Below, piece by piece: positions 1-11,201 of a stretch of 64,000 nt of DNA. The notes beneath the pieces are model-generated. The model was given only the letters and a program-made list of their open reading frames with translations, had not been told where the DNA came from and ran no database searches. Source of the stretch: Plasmodium coatneyi. Taxonomy: Eukaryota; Apicomplexa; Aconoidasida; Haemosporida; Plasmodiidae. The DNA lies in NCBI RefSeq assembly GCF_001680005.1, contig NC_033566.1, positions 2,108,001 through 2,172,000 of the forward strand, read 5' to 3'. Position numbers and translations under genes: made by a program. Position 1 is the stretch's first letter. Each line of letters begins with the position of its first letter.

Positions 1-31
1 GGCTGCTCTTGAGTTCTTTTACGAAGTCCAT
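1..31 (-). CDS. OAT: Ornithine aminotransferase, N-terminal fragment
   Basis: Only the first ten codons and one base lie inside the window; the rest is off the left edge. Read from the ATG at 31-29 they give MDFVKELKSS, which matches the start of P. falciparum ornithine aminotransferase as I remember it. That enzyme is a cytosolic PLP-dependent transaminase that interconverts ornithine and glutamate-5-semialdehyde. Its position next to CCT zeta also fits the remembered P. falciparum chromosome 6 order. Ten residues are a thin basis, so the call rests on exact N-terminal identity plus synteny and would be settled by the neighbouring sequence. Confidence 0.7.
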   Translation of the reverse strand, partial: MDFVKELKSS

Positions 32-2727
32 TTTGGCTCTACAGTGGGGGGGGGCGAAGGGGGAAGAAATTAGAACAAACGAATAAGCAAATGACAAGGT
101 TAGGCAAATGTGTATGGGGGGGAAGGCCATGAAGGGACAAGTTTGCAAAAAAAAAAAAAATTATGAACGTTCATACATTTTTGGAGAAGAAAAAAAAAAC
201 TGTATATTTTAGCTAGCTCAGTTAGCTATTTTGCTCGCTTCGAAAAAAAAAAAAAAAAAAAAAATAGGCGACGCGGCACAAAATATGAGCGTGCGAAGAG
301 ATACACGTACACGCAGTGGCCCCCTTGGTATGTTGTAACGCTCGACGCACACCAACACAGCTGCTCAGATTAAGCTTATGTGTCAAAACTTACAGTTTAG
401 TTGGGAAAAAATAATGCAAATAAAGGCTGGAAAAGCGGGGTGGAAAAACGTAGCGTAAAAAAGGAGTATACGCAGCGATACGGGATTATTTTCCTTGTAT
501 GGAGAAATGTGCTAAAGTGTGATGCTTATCTGTAGGGGTTAAATAGGGTAGGGTATAGATGGAGGGGGTGCGGGCTGGCATGGGGGTATCACGTATGCGC
601 GGTGGAGTTCATCTAATTAGAACAACATGTACAACTGGTATATTCCTCCGCCAATGCGCGCGCAGGAACATATAAAACTATTTCGCGCAAATGAATTTTT
701 TCTTTCCTCAGGTATTAAAAATGTATGTGTAGATTTTAAGCTAGGATAGTTGTATTACTTAGGGGGGCACGGGTGCTCGGAAAGTCACAAAGAGAGTTTT
801 ACTTCTTTCGTTGAAAGGGGCAAAGTGGTGAATTGCTTCTAAAGTATGTGTAAAAAATTAGCGGAAAATTGGGTAACTTTTGTTGTTTTTTAAAGTGAAA
901 TGATGTTGTTTTAATGTATACAAGGATGAAAGGAAAAATTTTAGTTTCGATGCGTTTGGGTGTAAGAATTACAGTTTAGGTTTATAATTTGGGGTTATTT
1001 TTTTTTAATTAAAATATACTTTCGCTCTTCGCTACGTTCTTTTTTTTTTTTAATTTAGCGAAAAATAGTTGTAACTTGGAAGGAGGGGATCTAAATATAA
1101 TGAATAATTTATTTTATGCGCTTGTGCATGTTCAGTATGCGCGTATTCACCCATACGATATGGGGTTCAGGGGGTTTATATAGCTCAAACGTGCAAATTT
1201 CTCCAAGCATGCATAAAAGTGATGCACCCGGAGTGGTGCACTCATACGGTTGTTTAGAGCATTCGCAGCACAGTTGCACTTATACTCCCCGGTGGCATGC
1301 ATACTTTAACCTTATCCTGCGTGCACTGTAGGGGGATACAAGAAAATAAAATGCAACTTCCATTGCACAAAGCGCATCGCATGTGCTGCATGGGTTCTAC
1401 GGGAGATGAACCGCGAGGGGATTACCTACATATCTGTGCATGTTTATATATACATTTCTGTATATATATATATATATTTTTTTTTTTTTTGCATGTAGAG
1501 GTGCGCTTTAAGAATAGGCGATTTTTATGTGCTAAAAATTGTATAGGGGTAGGGTGTTATAGATGCTTTACGTGTAGCTGCTTTTTATGAACGTATGAGC
1601 TAGTGGGGAACCTCGGGGTGAATCGCGTACGTGCAACTTGTTCTCTTACCGAAGGAAAAAGAAGAGAAGGCCTTTTCCAGCATATCCCCCACCCCCATGT
1701 GCATATTATTACTTCCGCATTTTATGGGCCAAAGTGCACAGCTTTCGTTCATGTAATAAAAGGGTATTTACGCTATTTGTTTTGCAGCGCGGAAGCTCGC
1801 CCATATACACACAAAGAGGCGAAACATCCTTGCAGCAGTGGTGACGTATTCGCGGCAGAGTAATCCTCATCGAACAAAACCAGCTTCTCTAGGTTGATTT
1901 ATTTTGTTTTCCCTTACTGATGGTGCATTCCAAGGTGGATGCGAATTTTAAAAGAAAAAAAAATACCTACCAATTTGCAACACTGTGCCATTTGTACCTG
2001 CTCCTACGTTAGCACTACCGCAGAGATGGTGAACTGACCTATGTAACCTTCGTGACGATGGAAAAGGGTAATTTTTTCTCTATTCCGTTTTTAAGCGGTG
2101 TGCATAAACATACCGGTGGAGCGTCCCTCACGTATTTTTTTTTGCATTCCCTGGGTGACCAATCTTTTGGTTTTTATTACCGCGTGGGGGCTTTATAATT
2201 AGAGGAGCTTTTCAAGCATGTCCCATGTGGCAATGTTGCCATGCTGTTACCGCGTTATTGGAAACCCTGAGGAGTGGTCGTTTTGGATTACTCATTTAGA
2301 TTCGCGTGCATGTATATACACATGCATGAATGTTAAATTATGCACACGTAAAGGCACACGCGCAAAATCGTATGTCCTTTGTGGCTGTTTTTTTTTTTTT
2401 TTTTTTTTTTTTCTCCTTCGTTTGGGGGAAGGAGAAAGAGGAAAGGAACACAATACAAGGAGCATCACTTCCGTTTGGTGGGGTGAGCAAAAAATGGAAA
2501 CGCGGAAACGCTGCTGTGCAGTCGTCATCGTTCCTGTGTTGGTTTGTATGTACACTCTGTGTGGTGCACACGAGCGGGGTGCGTGGCGCTCATCGTTTCG
2601 TGAAAAGGGGATTCACAAATGGCGTCTCCTCTCTGGTGCGTATTAACAGGGTTATCAAGGGGGTGTTATCCTTTTGGTTTGGTTTGCTAGTCGGTTTGCC
2701 TGTCCTGACGGCTTCCTTGTTCCCCTT
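32..2727. other. Gene-free region upstream of OAT
   Basis: About 2.7 kb between the OAT start and the CCT zeta stop, so it should hold the OAT promoter and 5' UTR and the CCT zeta 3' UTR. It contains A and T runs (for example near 245-264, 1478-1490 and 2391-2411), a perfect 14-bp palindrome at 162-175 and many short random ORFs. None of these ORFs has family resemblance or splice-consistent extension. I see no convincing gene. Confidence 0.6.
162..175. promoter_or_regulatory. Perfect 14-bp palindrome TATGAACGTTCATA
   Basis: This self-complementary site lies about 130 bp upstream of the OAT start codon, directly after a poly(A) run. Its core, TGAAC followed by GTTCA, recurs with one central base at 7296-7306, 7361-7371 and 25776-25786. 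The role is unknown; a dimeric DNA-binding protein site is one possibility. Confidence 0.35.
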
Positions 2728-4478
2728 TTACTTCTCCTCGCCCATGGACTTTCCCGCGCGTATGATCTCGTCGACGAGGAGGATCTGCTGCGAAATGGCC
2801 GTAGCGATGGAGATGATTTGCTTCTTCACACAGTAGTTGTCATATATGCCTGCAAGGGGTAAACAAGTGGGCATAATTAAGGTACACATGTTCGAATGGA
2901 CAGTATATGTATCACACTTCGGGCGCTCATATGGTAGGTACGCCACCCAATTCGTTTCAACTAATTACCCTTCAAATGGGCGATAATGGGTTCGCCAGTA
3001 TCCAAATCGAGTCCAAGGGGTTCTGACTGGTCGGCCATGTATTTGTCGATCACATTGAAAAGCTTCTCATGAATATCGAGTCCACTATTTTCGAGGAGAA
3101 TCTTAGGAATATTGAGCAAGCTATTTGCATAAACATCGAAAGAGAACTTTTGTTTTCCTTTCATTTTTTTCTCTTCCTCTTTTAGTTTACAATAGGCCAT
3201 AATTTCAAAAGACCCAGCGCCAGAAATAACACACTGATCTTCGATTGCATTCTTTATACTCCTAAGTCCATCTCGAATGGCATCCTTTATTTGCTTAATG
3301 GTGTAGTCATTAGGGGCTTGAATATACAAGGTGCAGCTCTTAGGGTTCACCACGTCTTCAATGAAGGTATATTTCTCATCGTTGATGCATATTTCGTAGA
3401 CGAGTCCTGCATAACCTACATCTTCCTCTGTCAAATCGTAGACATTGTTGCAGGCATTTCCACCACAGCAGAGGACTATGCGTTCTAGGTTTCTTCTCTT
3501 AATTCGTCTCAGGGCCATAATATTTTCCTTTGCCAACAGGTCCAAGCTGATGGGATCGATTCCCTTCTGATTGAACACAGCAAAGTTGTACACTTCGTTG
3601 GTTTCTTTAAACTTTTTTTCTATGATGCTTTTTTTCAGCTCAATAATTTTCTTCACCTTATCATCTGTGAATTTCCTTTCCGATTCGACCAGCTTATCTC
3701 TATCCTCCGCATTGGAATAAACAAATGACGAAAAGACTTCACTCTTTTCATACTCCAAGCTAACGTTCAGCACTAGGGTGAAGCATTTGGTAAGTTTGTT
3801 TGGCATATTGGGATGCCTACATCCATGGTCTAAAACCATCCCTCTCACCAACTTTGTGTTTATGCTCATATTTTTTTTTATATCCATTATTTCGACCATG
3901 TGAAGATCTATCTGCTTCTCCGGGTTGTAAATAATTTTTACGCTCTCCACTAAATCGTCTGCCAACTTATCTGCCAATGGGATGGGCAGTTTCGTTCGAA
4001 CGCACGTCTTCGCAACGTTGTAAAGTAGTTCCTTATCGAATTGTTGCTTCACATTTATTGGTATCTTCATCGAATCTAGTACGTGTAGAAGAATCTCCTT
4101 CGCTTGATCGAACCCTTGGGTGATAATCCTTGGGTGAATACTTTCATACAGAATGTACTTCTCTGATAGGTATATTAGGGACGTCGCTACGATGAGGTTA
4201 CTGCTGGACCCATCTCCTAACGTCTCATCGATTGAGGAGCAGATTCGACTCAGCATGCTAGCTGTTGGGTGTTGAATCATCATTTCGTTAAGCAGAACAT
4301 TTCCATCCTTGGTAATTTTGATAGCCCCGGAGCCACTCACAAGCATTTTGTAGCTCCCCTTGGGACCCAAGTTGCTCTTTATTATTTCATACATTCCTTT
4401 GCTCGCGTTTATATTGGTCAGCAGCACGTTCGTGGAGCGGAGGCTGTCCGCCTTCTTGTTCAGCAGGTGGATGGACAT
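2728..4478 (-). CDS. CCT6: T-complex protein 1 subunit zeta (CCT6)
   Basis: Subunit of the cytosolic TRiC/CCT chaperonin ring that folds actin, tubulin and other proteins with ATP. There are two exons, 2969-4478 and 2728-2849, giving 543 residues, close to the usual 530-545. The single-exon reading stops early after HLKGN. Splicing from a GTAATT donor to a TTGCAG acceptor restores the conserved end GIYDNYCVKKQ...ILLVDEIIRAGKS. The zeta identity comes from HPRIITQGFDQAK, NVSLEYEKSEV and RHPNMPNKL. The nucleotide loop reads GDGSSS rather than the usual GDGTTS. The start at 4478 (MSIHLLNKKADS) was chosen because upstream in-frame codons do not resemble the family. Confidence 0.95.
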
Positions 4479-5184
4479 CTGCAGAGAAGCGGTGTATACA
4501 AGCAGGGCGTGTCGAAGCGAAGCGTATGCGAATAGGTAACCACGTGAATGAACAGGTCCATGAATACGTGGAAGCAACATGCGTGGGAGCAGCGTACTTG
4601 TGCGCCCCTTTCCTTCCGCAGCTGGGACTTACCTTTCCAAACTTGCAGCGGGGTGGAAAAAAAAAAGGTTCCTTCAATTGATCAGATAGTCACTTGTTCG
4701 GCAGGTCAACTATTCGGCTGTGAGCTGCTCGGCTGGTTGGTAATAGGCGACGCTTTATGTTACGTTTCGTCAGTTTTGCCTGTTCTGTGTGGCTGCCTTC
4801 AAGGGCTTCCTCTCAGCTGTGCGCTAAATGGGCGGTCACTTTCTTTTCCCCTCTTGGCACGCTTTTTTTTTTCTTTTTTTCTCCCCTTTTTTTATGTTAT
4901 TACTTTTTCCGCTGTTAGGTCTTTAGTCCTGCTACTTTGTTAACATTTTCTTCCCTTTCTTTTGTGGAACGACGCGGAAGCGAAATTTGTAAGCGCGCCT
5001 GGGGGCGACATAAAAATGCACCCACGTTTGCCGGCGGGACGGTACTCTCCTTGTAGAGCGCAAGCCCACCAAGGCGATACTCCCATGGGGTGAATAATTG
5101 CGCCGAACTACGCAAAAAAAAAAAAAAAAAAAAAACGTACATGTGATAGCACCCGTTCATGCTACTCCGCGCGTGCATTTCCTG
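4479..5184. other. Intergenic region, CCT6 upstream
   Basis: About 700 bp between two minus-strand genes, with T-rich stretches near 4861-4894 and an A21 run near 5114-5134. It should hold the CCT6 promoter and the 3' UTR of the next gene. I see no coding signal. Confidence 0.5.
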
Positions 5185-7546
5185 TTAGCCTAATTGTGGA
5201 GCAGGACCGGGTCGTAATTTGTTAACAGCGAGCATTGGGTAAGGGGGCACTCTGTTGAAGAAGTATTCGTGGAGGGGACTGTAATTCCGCGGGTGAAAGC
5301 TGCTGAGCCCGTAGAGCAGGGCGTCCACTGCCACCCCAAACGAGGAGTTCTAATTGAAAGGTGACCCACAATGTTAATCCATCCTCCAACCTTCTCTCCC
5401 ATTTTAACCACCCACGGGGAGGAACCTACAAAGGAGTACATATAACAGAAACTTGGGAGGCATGAAATGGGCTACCTCGCCCCATGCGCCTTTCTTTCCA
5501 TTCCCTTTTTTGAATAGCAGAATGCACGGCAGAGCGTCTCTTTGGTTTGAAACGCCCGCACCATGTGCAGTGGTGAAAAAGAGACATTCTTAATTATCCT
5601 ATATTAAGTGGCTTTTAAGTCAATTTGAAGGAGGAGCGGCTTGGGGGTGGAGGACGCCACATCTTTGCGAAGCCAAACGGAACAAGGGAAGCGCCATTCA
5701 AGCTGCCTACACGTGTGAGCCCATGACCAATAGGATCCCATTTGTTGATAATTTTTTTTTTTGTTCAAATTATGCACACTTGTAGGGGTAGCCAAACTGG
5801 GACTGCCAAGCAGGGGGGGAGTGATGACCAAATGGGGCACACAGCAACTGTGCACGGGATGACATGTTCATTTCATACAACAGGTTAACAGTTCGTAACA
5901 GTTCATGCGTGGGGGAAAAAACGGGGCAATTCAATTGGTTCACCCTATGTGCAGCCAGCCACGTTAGCGGGATGGTGCAGGGGTGTATGTAAATGGGGGG
6001 AAAATGCGCATAACTACAAATGTGGTCGGTAGGAGTGCATAAATCGGCAGGTGTGCCCCACTGCTTCACCACGACCGCGTCGGGCAACACCGCACCTATG
6101 TGTACGACCCTAGACCCGCCCTAACAACAGCGCAGTTTTTTTTTCTTAATTTTGGGGGGCACGGAGTGGTGGGATACGTGGGGGTAAATCAGCAAGTAGC
6201 CCTCAGAAGGATTCAAGCCGTTATTGTATTTGTACCCAAATTTTTCAGGGTTGAAATGATACATGGTGATGCTTTCTTCCTCCTTTCCAGGAATAGGAAA
6301 ATCTGTAGGAGACAAAGAAGGGAAGGTAAGCTTTTTATTAATGCCTTCAGATAAACTCATGTTTTTCTGATACGATGGGTATATTAAAAAGTGTTCATAT
6401 CTTTTTTTGTCAAATTCGATGGGATCCAAGGAGGGAAAGGTATCTTTGTTGATCTGGTCATTTTTGCCCTCACCATTACTGGGGGGATTATTTGTTTCGT
6501 TCATGGTTTCACTGAATTGTTCTTTGTGGGTGGGAGGTTCATTCAGGGTGTGAGAGTAATCATCCTCCTTTTTGTGTGTGTCTTCGCTGGAACCGATTTC
6601 TTGCGGGTCTTGAAAGAGGTGGTTCGCTCCGTCGGGGTCGTCACCATGGTGGTGATCGTCACTTTGGTAGACGCCGCCACTTACTACAGGGTCGTTCATC
6701 ATACCCGTGTTTGGCGCAACCTGTTCGACATCCTCTTCGTTGATGCTTTTGACGTCGTCTAAGTCGTCCCCTTCATCGTCCTGTAAGACGTCTTCTTCAG
6801 CGTCCTGTAATACATCCTCATCATCGTCCTGTAATACATCCTCATCATCGTCCTGTAAATCTTCCTCCTCTTTGTCGTGTACGTCCTCTTCTTCGACCTC
6901 GTGAAGCAATTCCCTTTCTGCATCACTTGCGGTTTCCTTCTGCTCGTCATTTAAGGTATTTTCCACGTCACTTATCGCTTCCTTCTCCACATCACTTATC
7001 GTCTCCCCCTCTACTTCACTCACTGCCTCCTTCTCCACGTCACTCATCGCCTCCCTGTCCATTTCACTCGTCGCGTCCTTCACGTCATTTTCCTTCTCAT
7101 TCAAGTCGCTCTCCGTGGAATACTCCTCATTATCGTCCGCTTACAAATGGATGAGACAAAAAAACCAAACAGGATAAGTGAGTCAACGGAAAAGGATAAA
7201 AAAAAAAAAGGTCTAAATCACTCCTCAAAACGAACAATCATCTGTGTAGCGAAGCACGATTTTTCACTTATGCATGACCATACACCAATTTTGCCTGAAC
7301 GGTTCATACAGCTAGCTAATTTTTTTTTTTTTTTTTTTTTTTTTTTCTATCCATTTTTTATGAACCGTTCATATAAAAATACAAGTGGACACAAAACAGT
7401 TGCAACAAGAGGAGACACATTCACATAGTGGTAATTTTCCCCACTGAAGTATCATCGTGAATTCCCACCACGATTATATTACATATGTATGTGTGTGGAA
7501 AAAAAGGGCTTATACCTGATCTGTTTAGGTCACTGAACTCATCCAT
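5185..7546 (-). CDS. Conserved Plasmodium protein with acidic repeats (middle exons unresolved)
   Basis: Function not recognised. Exon 1 (7516-7546) encodes MDEFSDLNRS and ends at a GTATAAG donor. It joins in phase to exon 2 (6178-7139), which starts ADDNEEYSTE. Exon 2 carries Glu/Asp-rich tandem repeats, then a conserved-looking segment (FDKKRYEHFLIYPSYQKN, then FPSLSPTDFPIPGKEEE) ending LLIYPH before a GTATCC donor. A separate same-strand terminal exon (5185-5349, acceptor CAATTAG) encodes 54 residues from NSSFGVAVDALLYGL to PGPAPQLG. Between 6177 and 5350 I could not fix the exon or exons. One candidate is a small exon at about 5778-5801, after a CTTGGCAG acceptor, giving SQFGYPY. The terminal exon could instead belong to a different gene. 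By position it matches the unnamed gene between CCT6 and proteasome alpha-2 in P. falciparum. Confidence 0.6.
6778..6873 (-). repeat. 24-bp coding repeat, 4 copies
   Basis: Four units at 6778-6801, 6802-6825, 6826-6849 and 6850-6873 encode LQDD-type acidic octapeptides (LQDDDEDV, LQDAEEDV). The two middle units are identical at DNA level, which suggests recent duplication. A second, looser 30-bp repeat encoding EKEAxSxVEx lies just upstream in the gene, at about 6950-7070. Confidence 0.85.
7296..7371. repeat. Inverted repeat flanking a T27 run inside an intron
   Basis: The 12-bp arm GAACGGTTCATA at 7297-7308 is the exact reverse complement of TATGAACCGTTC at 7359-7370. The loop between them holds the T27 run at 7320-7346. 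Each arm is itself nearly palindromic (TGAAC-N-GTTCA). It lies in the first intron (7140-7515) of the acidic-repeat gene. Confidence 0.6.
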
Positions 7547-8998
7547 CCTTTGAAGGCAGGGGGGAAGTTACTCAAATTTGTAAGTACAGTGGTCAAATTG
7601 GCAAAGTGGAAGTGTGTGGAATGGTCCTCCCTGGTTGGACATATGTCGAAGGGGAAAAAATGTGAAAAAATAGAAAGCATAAATACACAATATGAAGGGA
7701 ATATTCCAAAGTGAAAAATTGGCAGAGTAAAGACTATTTCCTTTTTAACTTTTCCCCTTTTTCCATTTCTTTTTTTTTTCTTTTTTTTTCTTTTTGCACT
7801 TTGCCCATGTAGCCAATCGGAAGTACGGCGATCTTCCAAGCGCTAGTGAGTCACGTCGAGGGAAAGGCGCGAAAATACCTCTACATAATTTTTTTACACA
7901 TTAGGGAACATAGCACTAGCTAGTTCGTCCAATTTTCCGCCCCTTCAAATGTACACATGGAAGGGGCACGCTTTGGGAATTCCTCTTTTTTTTCTTTTTT
8001 TTAAATCTTTGATAGGGCGAGAATGGGCGGATAACCAACGTGGGAAATGTCCATATTTTTTTTTTTTTAAGCTGAGCTAAAACGAGTGTATGAACATCGC
8101 CCGGGCAGGTGTCCCAGACGTGTAATGAGACCTTTATATGTGAACCTCACAAATGGGTAAGGTGCATTTTGGGTGAGTACGTAACTATGCAGACGGGTTA
8201 GCGGCAGGGAATTTTCTATTCACACGGAGAGAAGGTGCGGTAAAAAAAATCTGTGGGGTTACCGAAGCAAAATTGTGAGAGGGGTTCCACGGAGGGCTAT
8301 ATCGATTCGTTTATGAAAGTCGGAAATTTCCCTTCGGCTTCAAAGTACATGTCACGAGAATAGCTAATGGGGATGTCTAACAAACGTCCATTTGAGTATT
8401 TCACTTTTATTTTCTTTTAACTAACAACGGGTTGATCTTTTTTCCCTTAGACTAGCCTCCCCTTCAAACGGAACACACATTGCCTACCAACGCAGCGTTA
8501 GCAAAAAATGTCTTTCCAAGTTGAGCGGTGTAGTGAAAGTGGCCTTTTAACCGGCAGGGGGAACTCGCTGAGACGCCGGTCACAAGTTCGACGGCAAATC
8601 CATGCAGAGGGGAAGAGGGGAGATAAAAAAAAAAAAAAAAAAAGGCCTCCCTCGCATTGGCGTAACCGCGGTGATCTGCATTGGACGCTATCCTCAGATC
8701 TAATCACTGATGATACACCCATGCCTATTGTACATATATATGTGCATACACGCATATGTTTATGTGCGCAAGTTTTTTCCTATGTATGCTGCCCTTATGT
8801 CATCCCCCCCCTATGAGAAAAATAATCTCCCCACCCCCAATTCACACCCTTCTGTTGGAATGTCATTTGTTCCCCGGCTGTAAATTTTTCAATTTAAAAA
8901 ATCTTCACCCATTTGTGTACATCCTGTTGTGTGATCTTTTTTCGGCGCACCGATCAGTCAATGCCGACCCCAGGTTTCGCATTCAATGTGTCAATATG

Positions 8999-9029
<31 letters not shown>

Positions 9030-9429
9030 AAGCTGACGGAAGCTAAGTGAAACAAATCGAGGCGAAGCGAATGGGCTAAGGGCTCATTGGATAAGCTGAA
9101 AATGGAAAAAAAGAATAAGCTAAAAAAAGAAAAAAAAAAATAGGAAAAACTAAAGTACTCATGTGCTGGCATGGTTTTGAGGATCACCCATAGGGAAAAC
9201 CCACTCCATCCATGTACACGCGCAACCGCACATTTGTATGGCATTATAAAAGATGCTCATATGCATCCCTACAGATGAACACACAAGGGTAAAGTTTGCC
9301 AATCTTCGTATGCAAAATATTGTAGCCTCCCCCTACATCCATTAAGAAGAGATAATAGCATAGTGTAGTGTAGTGTAGCACAGTGAGGTACACCTTTATT
9401 TTTCATTTTTTTTGCCAAAGAGGGGAAAA
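7547..9429. other. Divergent promoter region, 1.9 kb
   Basis: It separates the minus-strand acidic-repeat gene from plus-strand proteasome alpha-2, so it should carry both promoters. It contains an A28 run at 8999-9026, other A/T runs near 8622-8643, and a TAGTG/TAGCA short repeat near 9362-9380. I see no supported gene. Confidence 0.5.
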
Positions 9430-10323
9430 ATGGCCGATGGAGAGTACAGCTTTTCCCTGACAACCTTTAGCCCTACGGGGAAGTTAGTTCAGATTGAATA
9501 TGCCCTGAATAGGGTCTCCAGCAGTTCCCCCGCCTTAGGTAAGTTTTCGTTACGGTTGAAAAAGTGGGGCCATTTCGCTGAATCGCCCTTTCATATTTTC
9601 ATCGCCCATGTTTTTATTTTGCTCCCTTTTTGTTCGTTTGCCCCTTCGGCATACGCACATGTAACTGCGCTACTATACTCTACGCTACTACACTTGTGTG
9701 TCCTTTGCACCTTCCCCCCCCAAGGCATCCGAGCCAAGAATGGTGTCATAATCGCAACGGAGAAGAAAAGCCCAAATGAACTAATAGAAGAAAACAGTAT
9801 ATACAAGATCCAGCAGATCAGCGAACACATAGGAATTGTCTACGCAGGAATGCCAGGAGACTTCCGTGTGTTATTGAAGCGTGCCCGCAAGGAAGCAATC
9901 AGATACTCTCTACAGTATGGGAATGAAATATTGGTGAAGGAACTTGTTAAAGAAATAGCATCCATAGTGCAGGAGTTTACCCAAACAGGTGGAGTGAGAC
10001 CATTTGGCTTGTCCCTACTGATCTGTGGTATAGATGCCTATGGATACCACCTGTATCAAATTGATCCCTCCGGATGTTACTTTAATTGGCTAGCTACATG
10101 CATAGGAAAGGACTACCAGAATAATATTTCCTTTTTGGAGAAAAGGTACAGCGCCGACATCGAGGTGGAGGACGCCATACACACAGCCATCCTCACTCTT
10201 AAGGAAAGCTACGAGGGCGTCATGAACGAGAAGAACATTGAAATAGGCGTGGCCTGCAATGGGAAGCCCTTTAAAATTCTGACCCCCAACGAGATTAAGG
10301 ATTACCTGATCGAAATAGAGTAA
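9430..10323 (+). CDS. PSMA2: Proteasome subunit alpha type-2
   Basis: Structural alpha subunit of the 20S proteasome outer ring, which gates substrate entry. Two exons, 9430-9538 and 9725-10323, give 235 residues, the normal family length. The intron has GTAAGT and CCCCAAG ends. It is also open in frame, so an unspliced reading would insert 62 unrelated residues rich in Phe, Leu and His. The start ATG sits in AAAAATGGCC and gives MADGEYSFS. The alpha signature FSPTGKLVQIEYAL follows at once, and after splicing the conserved GIRAKNGVIIATEKK appears. The motif GGVRPFGLSLLICGID is also present. The stop is 14 bp from the end of a convergent ORF. Confidence 0.95.
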   Translation: MADGEYSFSLTTFSPTGKLVQIEYALNRVSSSSPALGKFSLRLKKWGHFAESPFHIFIAHVFILLPFCSFAPSAYAHVTALLYSTLLHLCVLCTFPPQGIRAKNGVIIATEKKSPNELIEENSIYKIQQISEHIGIVYAGMPGDFRVLLKRARKEAIRYSLQYGNEILVKELVKEIASIVQEFTQTGGVRPFGLSLLICGIDAYGYHLYQIDPSGCYFNWLATCIGKDYQNNISFLEKRYSADIEVEDAIHTAILTLKESYEGVMNEKNIEIGVACNGKPFKILTPNEIKDYLIEIE

Positions 10324-10336
10324 GCGGTGGGGCGGC

Positions 10337-10714
10337 CTACCGGTAAAACGGCAAAAGCCTTGCACGGGTGATCCCCTTCCTGGTGCACATTTTTTGAACA
10401 TCCCCAAGGGAAGTTGCCTCCCCGTGGCAGATCGGTTGTACCACTCTCATTTCGTTCCATCCCCCCGTGCCTTTTTTTTTTTTAAAACTTCTCATCGTTG
10501 GAGAAGCGTCAATGTGTATGATCTCCCCATCGGTGACAAACAAAACGGCATGCCTCCCAAAACTATTTAAATAGCTACATATAATATGTGTATACGTAGG
10601 TGTGCATTTTCTTCCCCACCAATTTGAGGTGGCATTCTTGGTGGGGAGAGTTCGCAAAAGTGTTTCCTCATCGAGGCGGCTGGCCCCGTACGGGGATATA
10701 TCAATTGGGTACAT
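10337..10714 (-). CDS. Possible small protein, uncertain
   Basis: An open minus-strand frame of 125 residues from an ATG at 10714 (MYPIDISPYGASRLDEETLL) to a stop at 10337, convergent with proteasome alpha-2. Its middle reads like a folded segment (GRHAVLFVTDGEIIHIDASP). The frame stays open upstream through another ATG at 10759 to a poly(T) tract near 10926-10898, which could be the pyrimidine tract of an intron. I recognise no family. On the other strand the same DNA has a strong donor-like CAAG|GTAAGT at 10824-10831, so a plus-strand transcript is the rival reading. Confidence 0.3.
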   Translation of the reverse strand: MYPIDISPYGASRLDEETLLRTLPTKNATSNWWGRKCTPTYTHIICSYLNSFGRHAVLFVTDGEIIHIDASPTMRSFKKKKGTGGWNEMRVVQPICHGEATSLGDVQKMCTRKGITRARLLPFYR

Positions 10715-10895
10715 AATCACATGTAAATTGCAATCGTTCAGATGGTCCACATGGTCCATATGGTGCAGATCGTTGCAACTGCTGCGATTAATGTGATTGT
10801 TGAGGACGTCACACTCACGGTGCAAGGTAAGTACATTTCGCCTTTTACAATTACGCCAATAACGGACAAGGAAATTCTCCCGAAGTAGCCTCCCC

Positions 10896-10926
<31 letters not shown>

Positions 10927-11201
10927 CGCACCTTGGGATGACCATGAAAAAAATATATATATATCGACGTGCCCGTACCCTGGCGCAACTCGAGTTAGGA
11001 ACACATTTCGAGTTTCCTCCCAAATTGGGCGAAAGCAATTTCCCCTTAGGATATCAGCGAAGTGTGAAAAAAAAGCCACAAGGAGGAAGTATCTTGCCAG
11101 GCATACACTTCAAGCACATGCGGACGCAGCAGTTGATCATATAAGAGTAGTTTGTTATATACCCCCCCCTTAGCAAAAAAGAAACGCAAAGCTCCCCCCA
11201 A
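10715..11201. other. Region between doubtful ORF and small TM gene
   Basis: It holds an A29 run at 10898-10926, the plus-strand GTAAGT noted above, and the presumed promoter of the gene at 11202. Nothing else is supported. Confidence 0.4.

Noticed and set aside
2330..2836. Plus-strand ORF with a poly-Phe tract
   Set aside because: Created by a T run in non-coding DNA; typical of many poly-Phe or poly-Lys ORFs in this window.
2961..2968. CCT6 ending HLKGN at the in-frame TAG
   Set aside because: It would lose the conserved C-terminal 40 residues found, in phase, in the next exon.
10742..10829. Plus-strand exon starting MVHMVHMVQ with a consensus donor
   Set aside because: Composition is unlike the other proteins here and no phase-consistent continuation makes a recognisable product; kept only as a rival reading.
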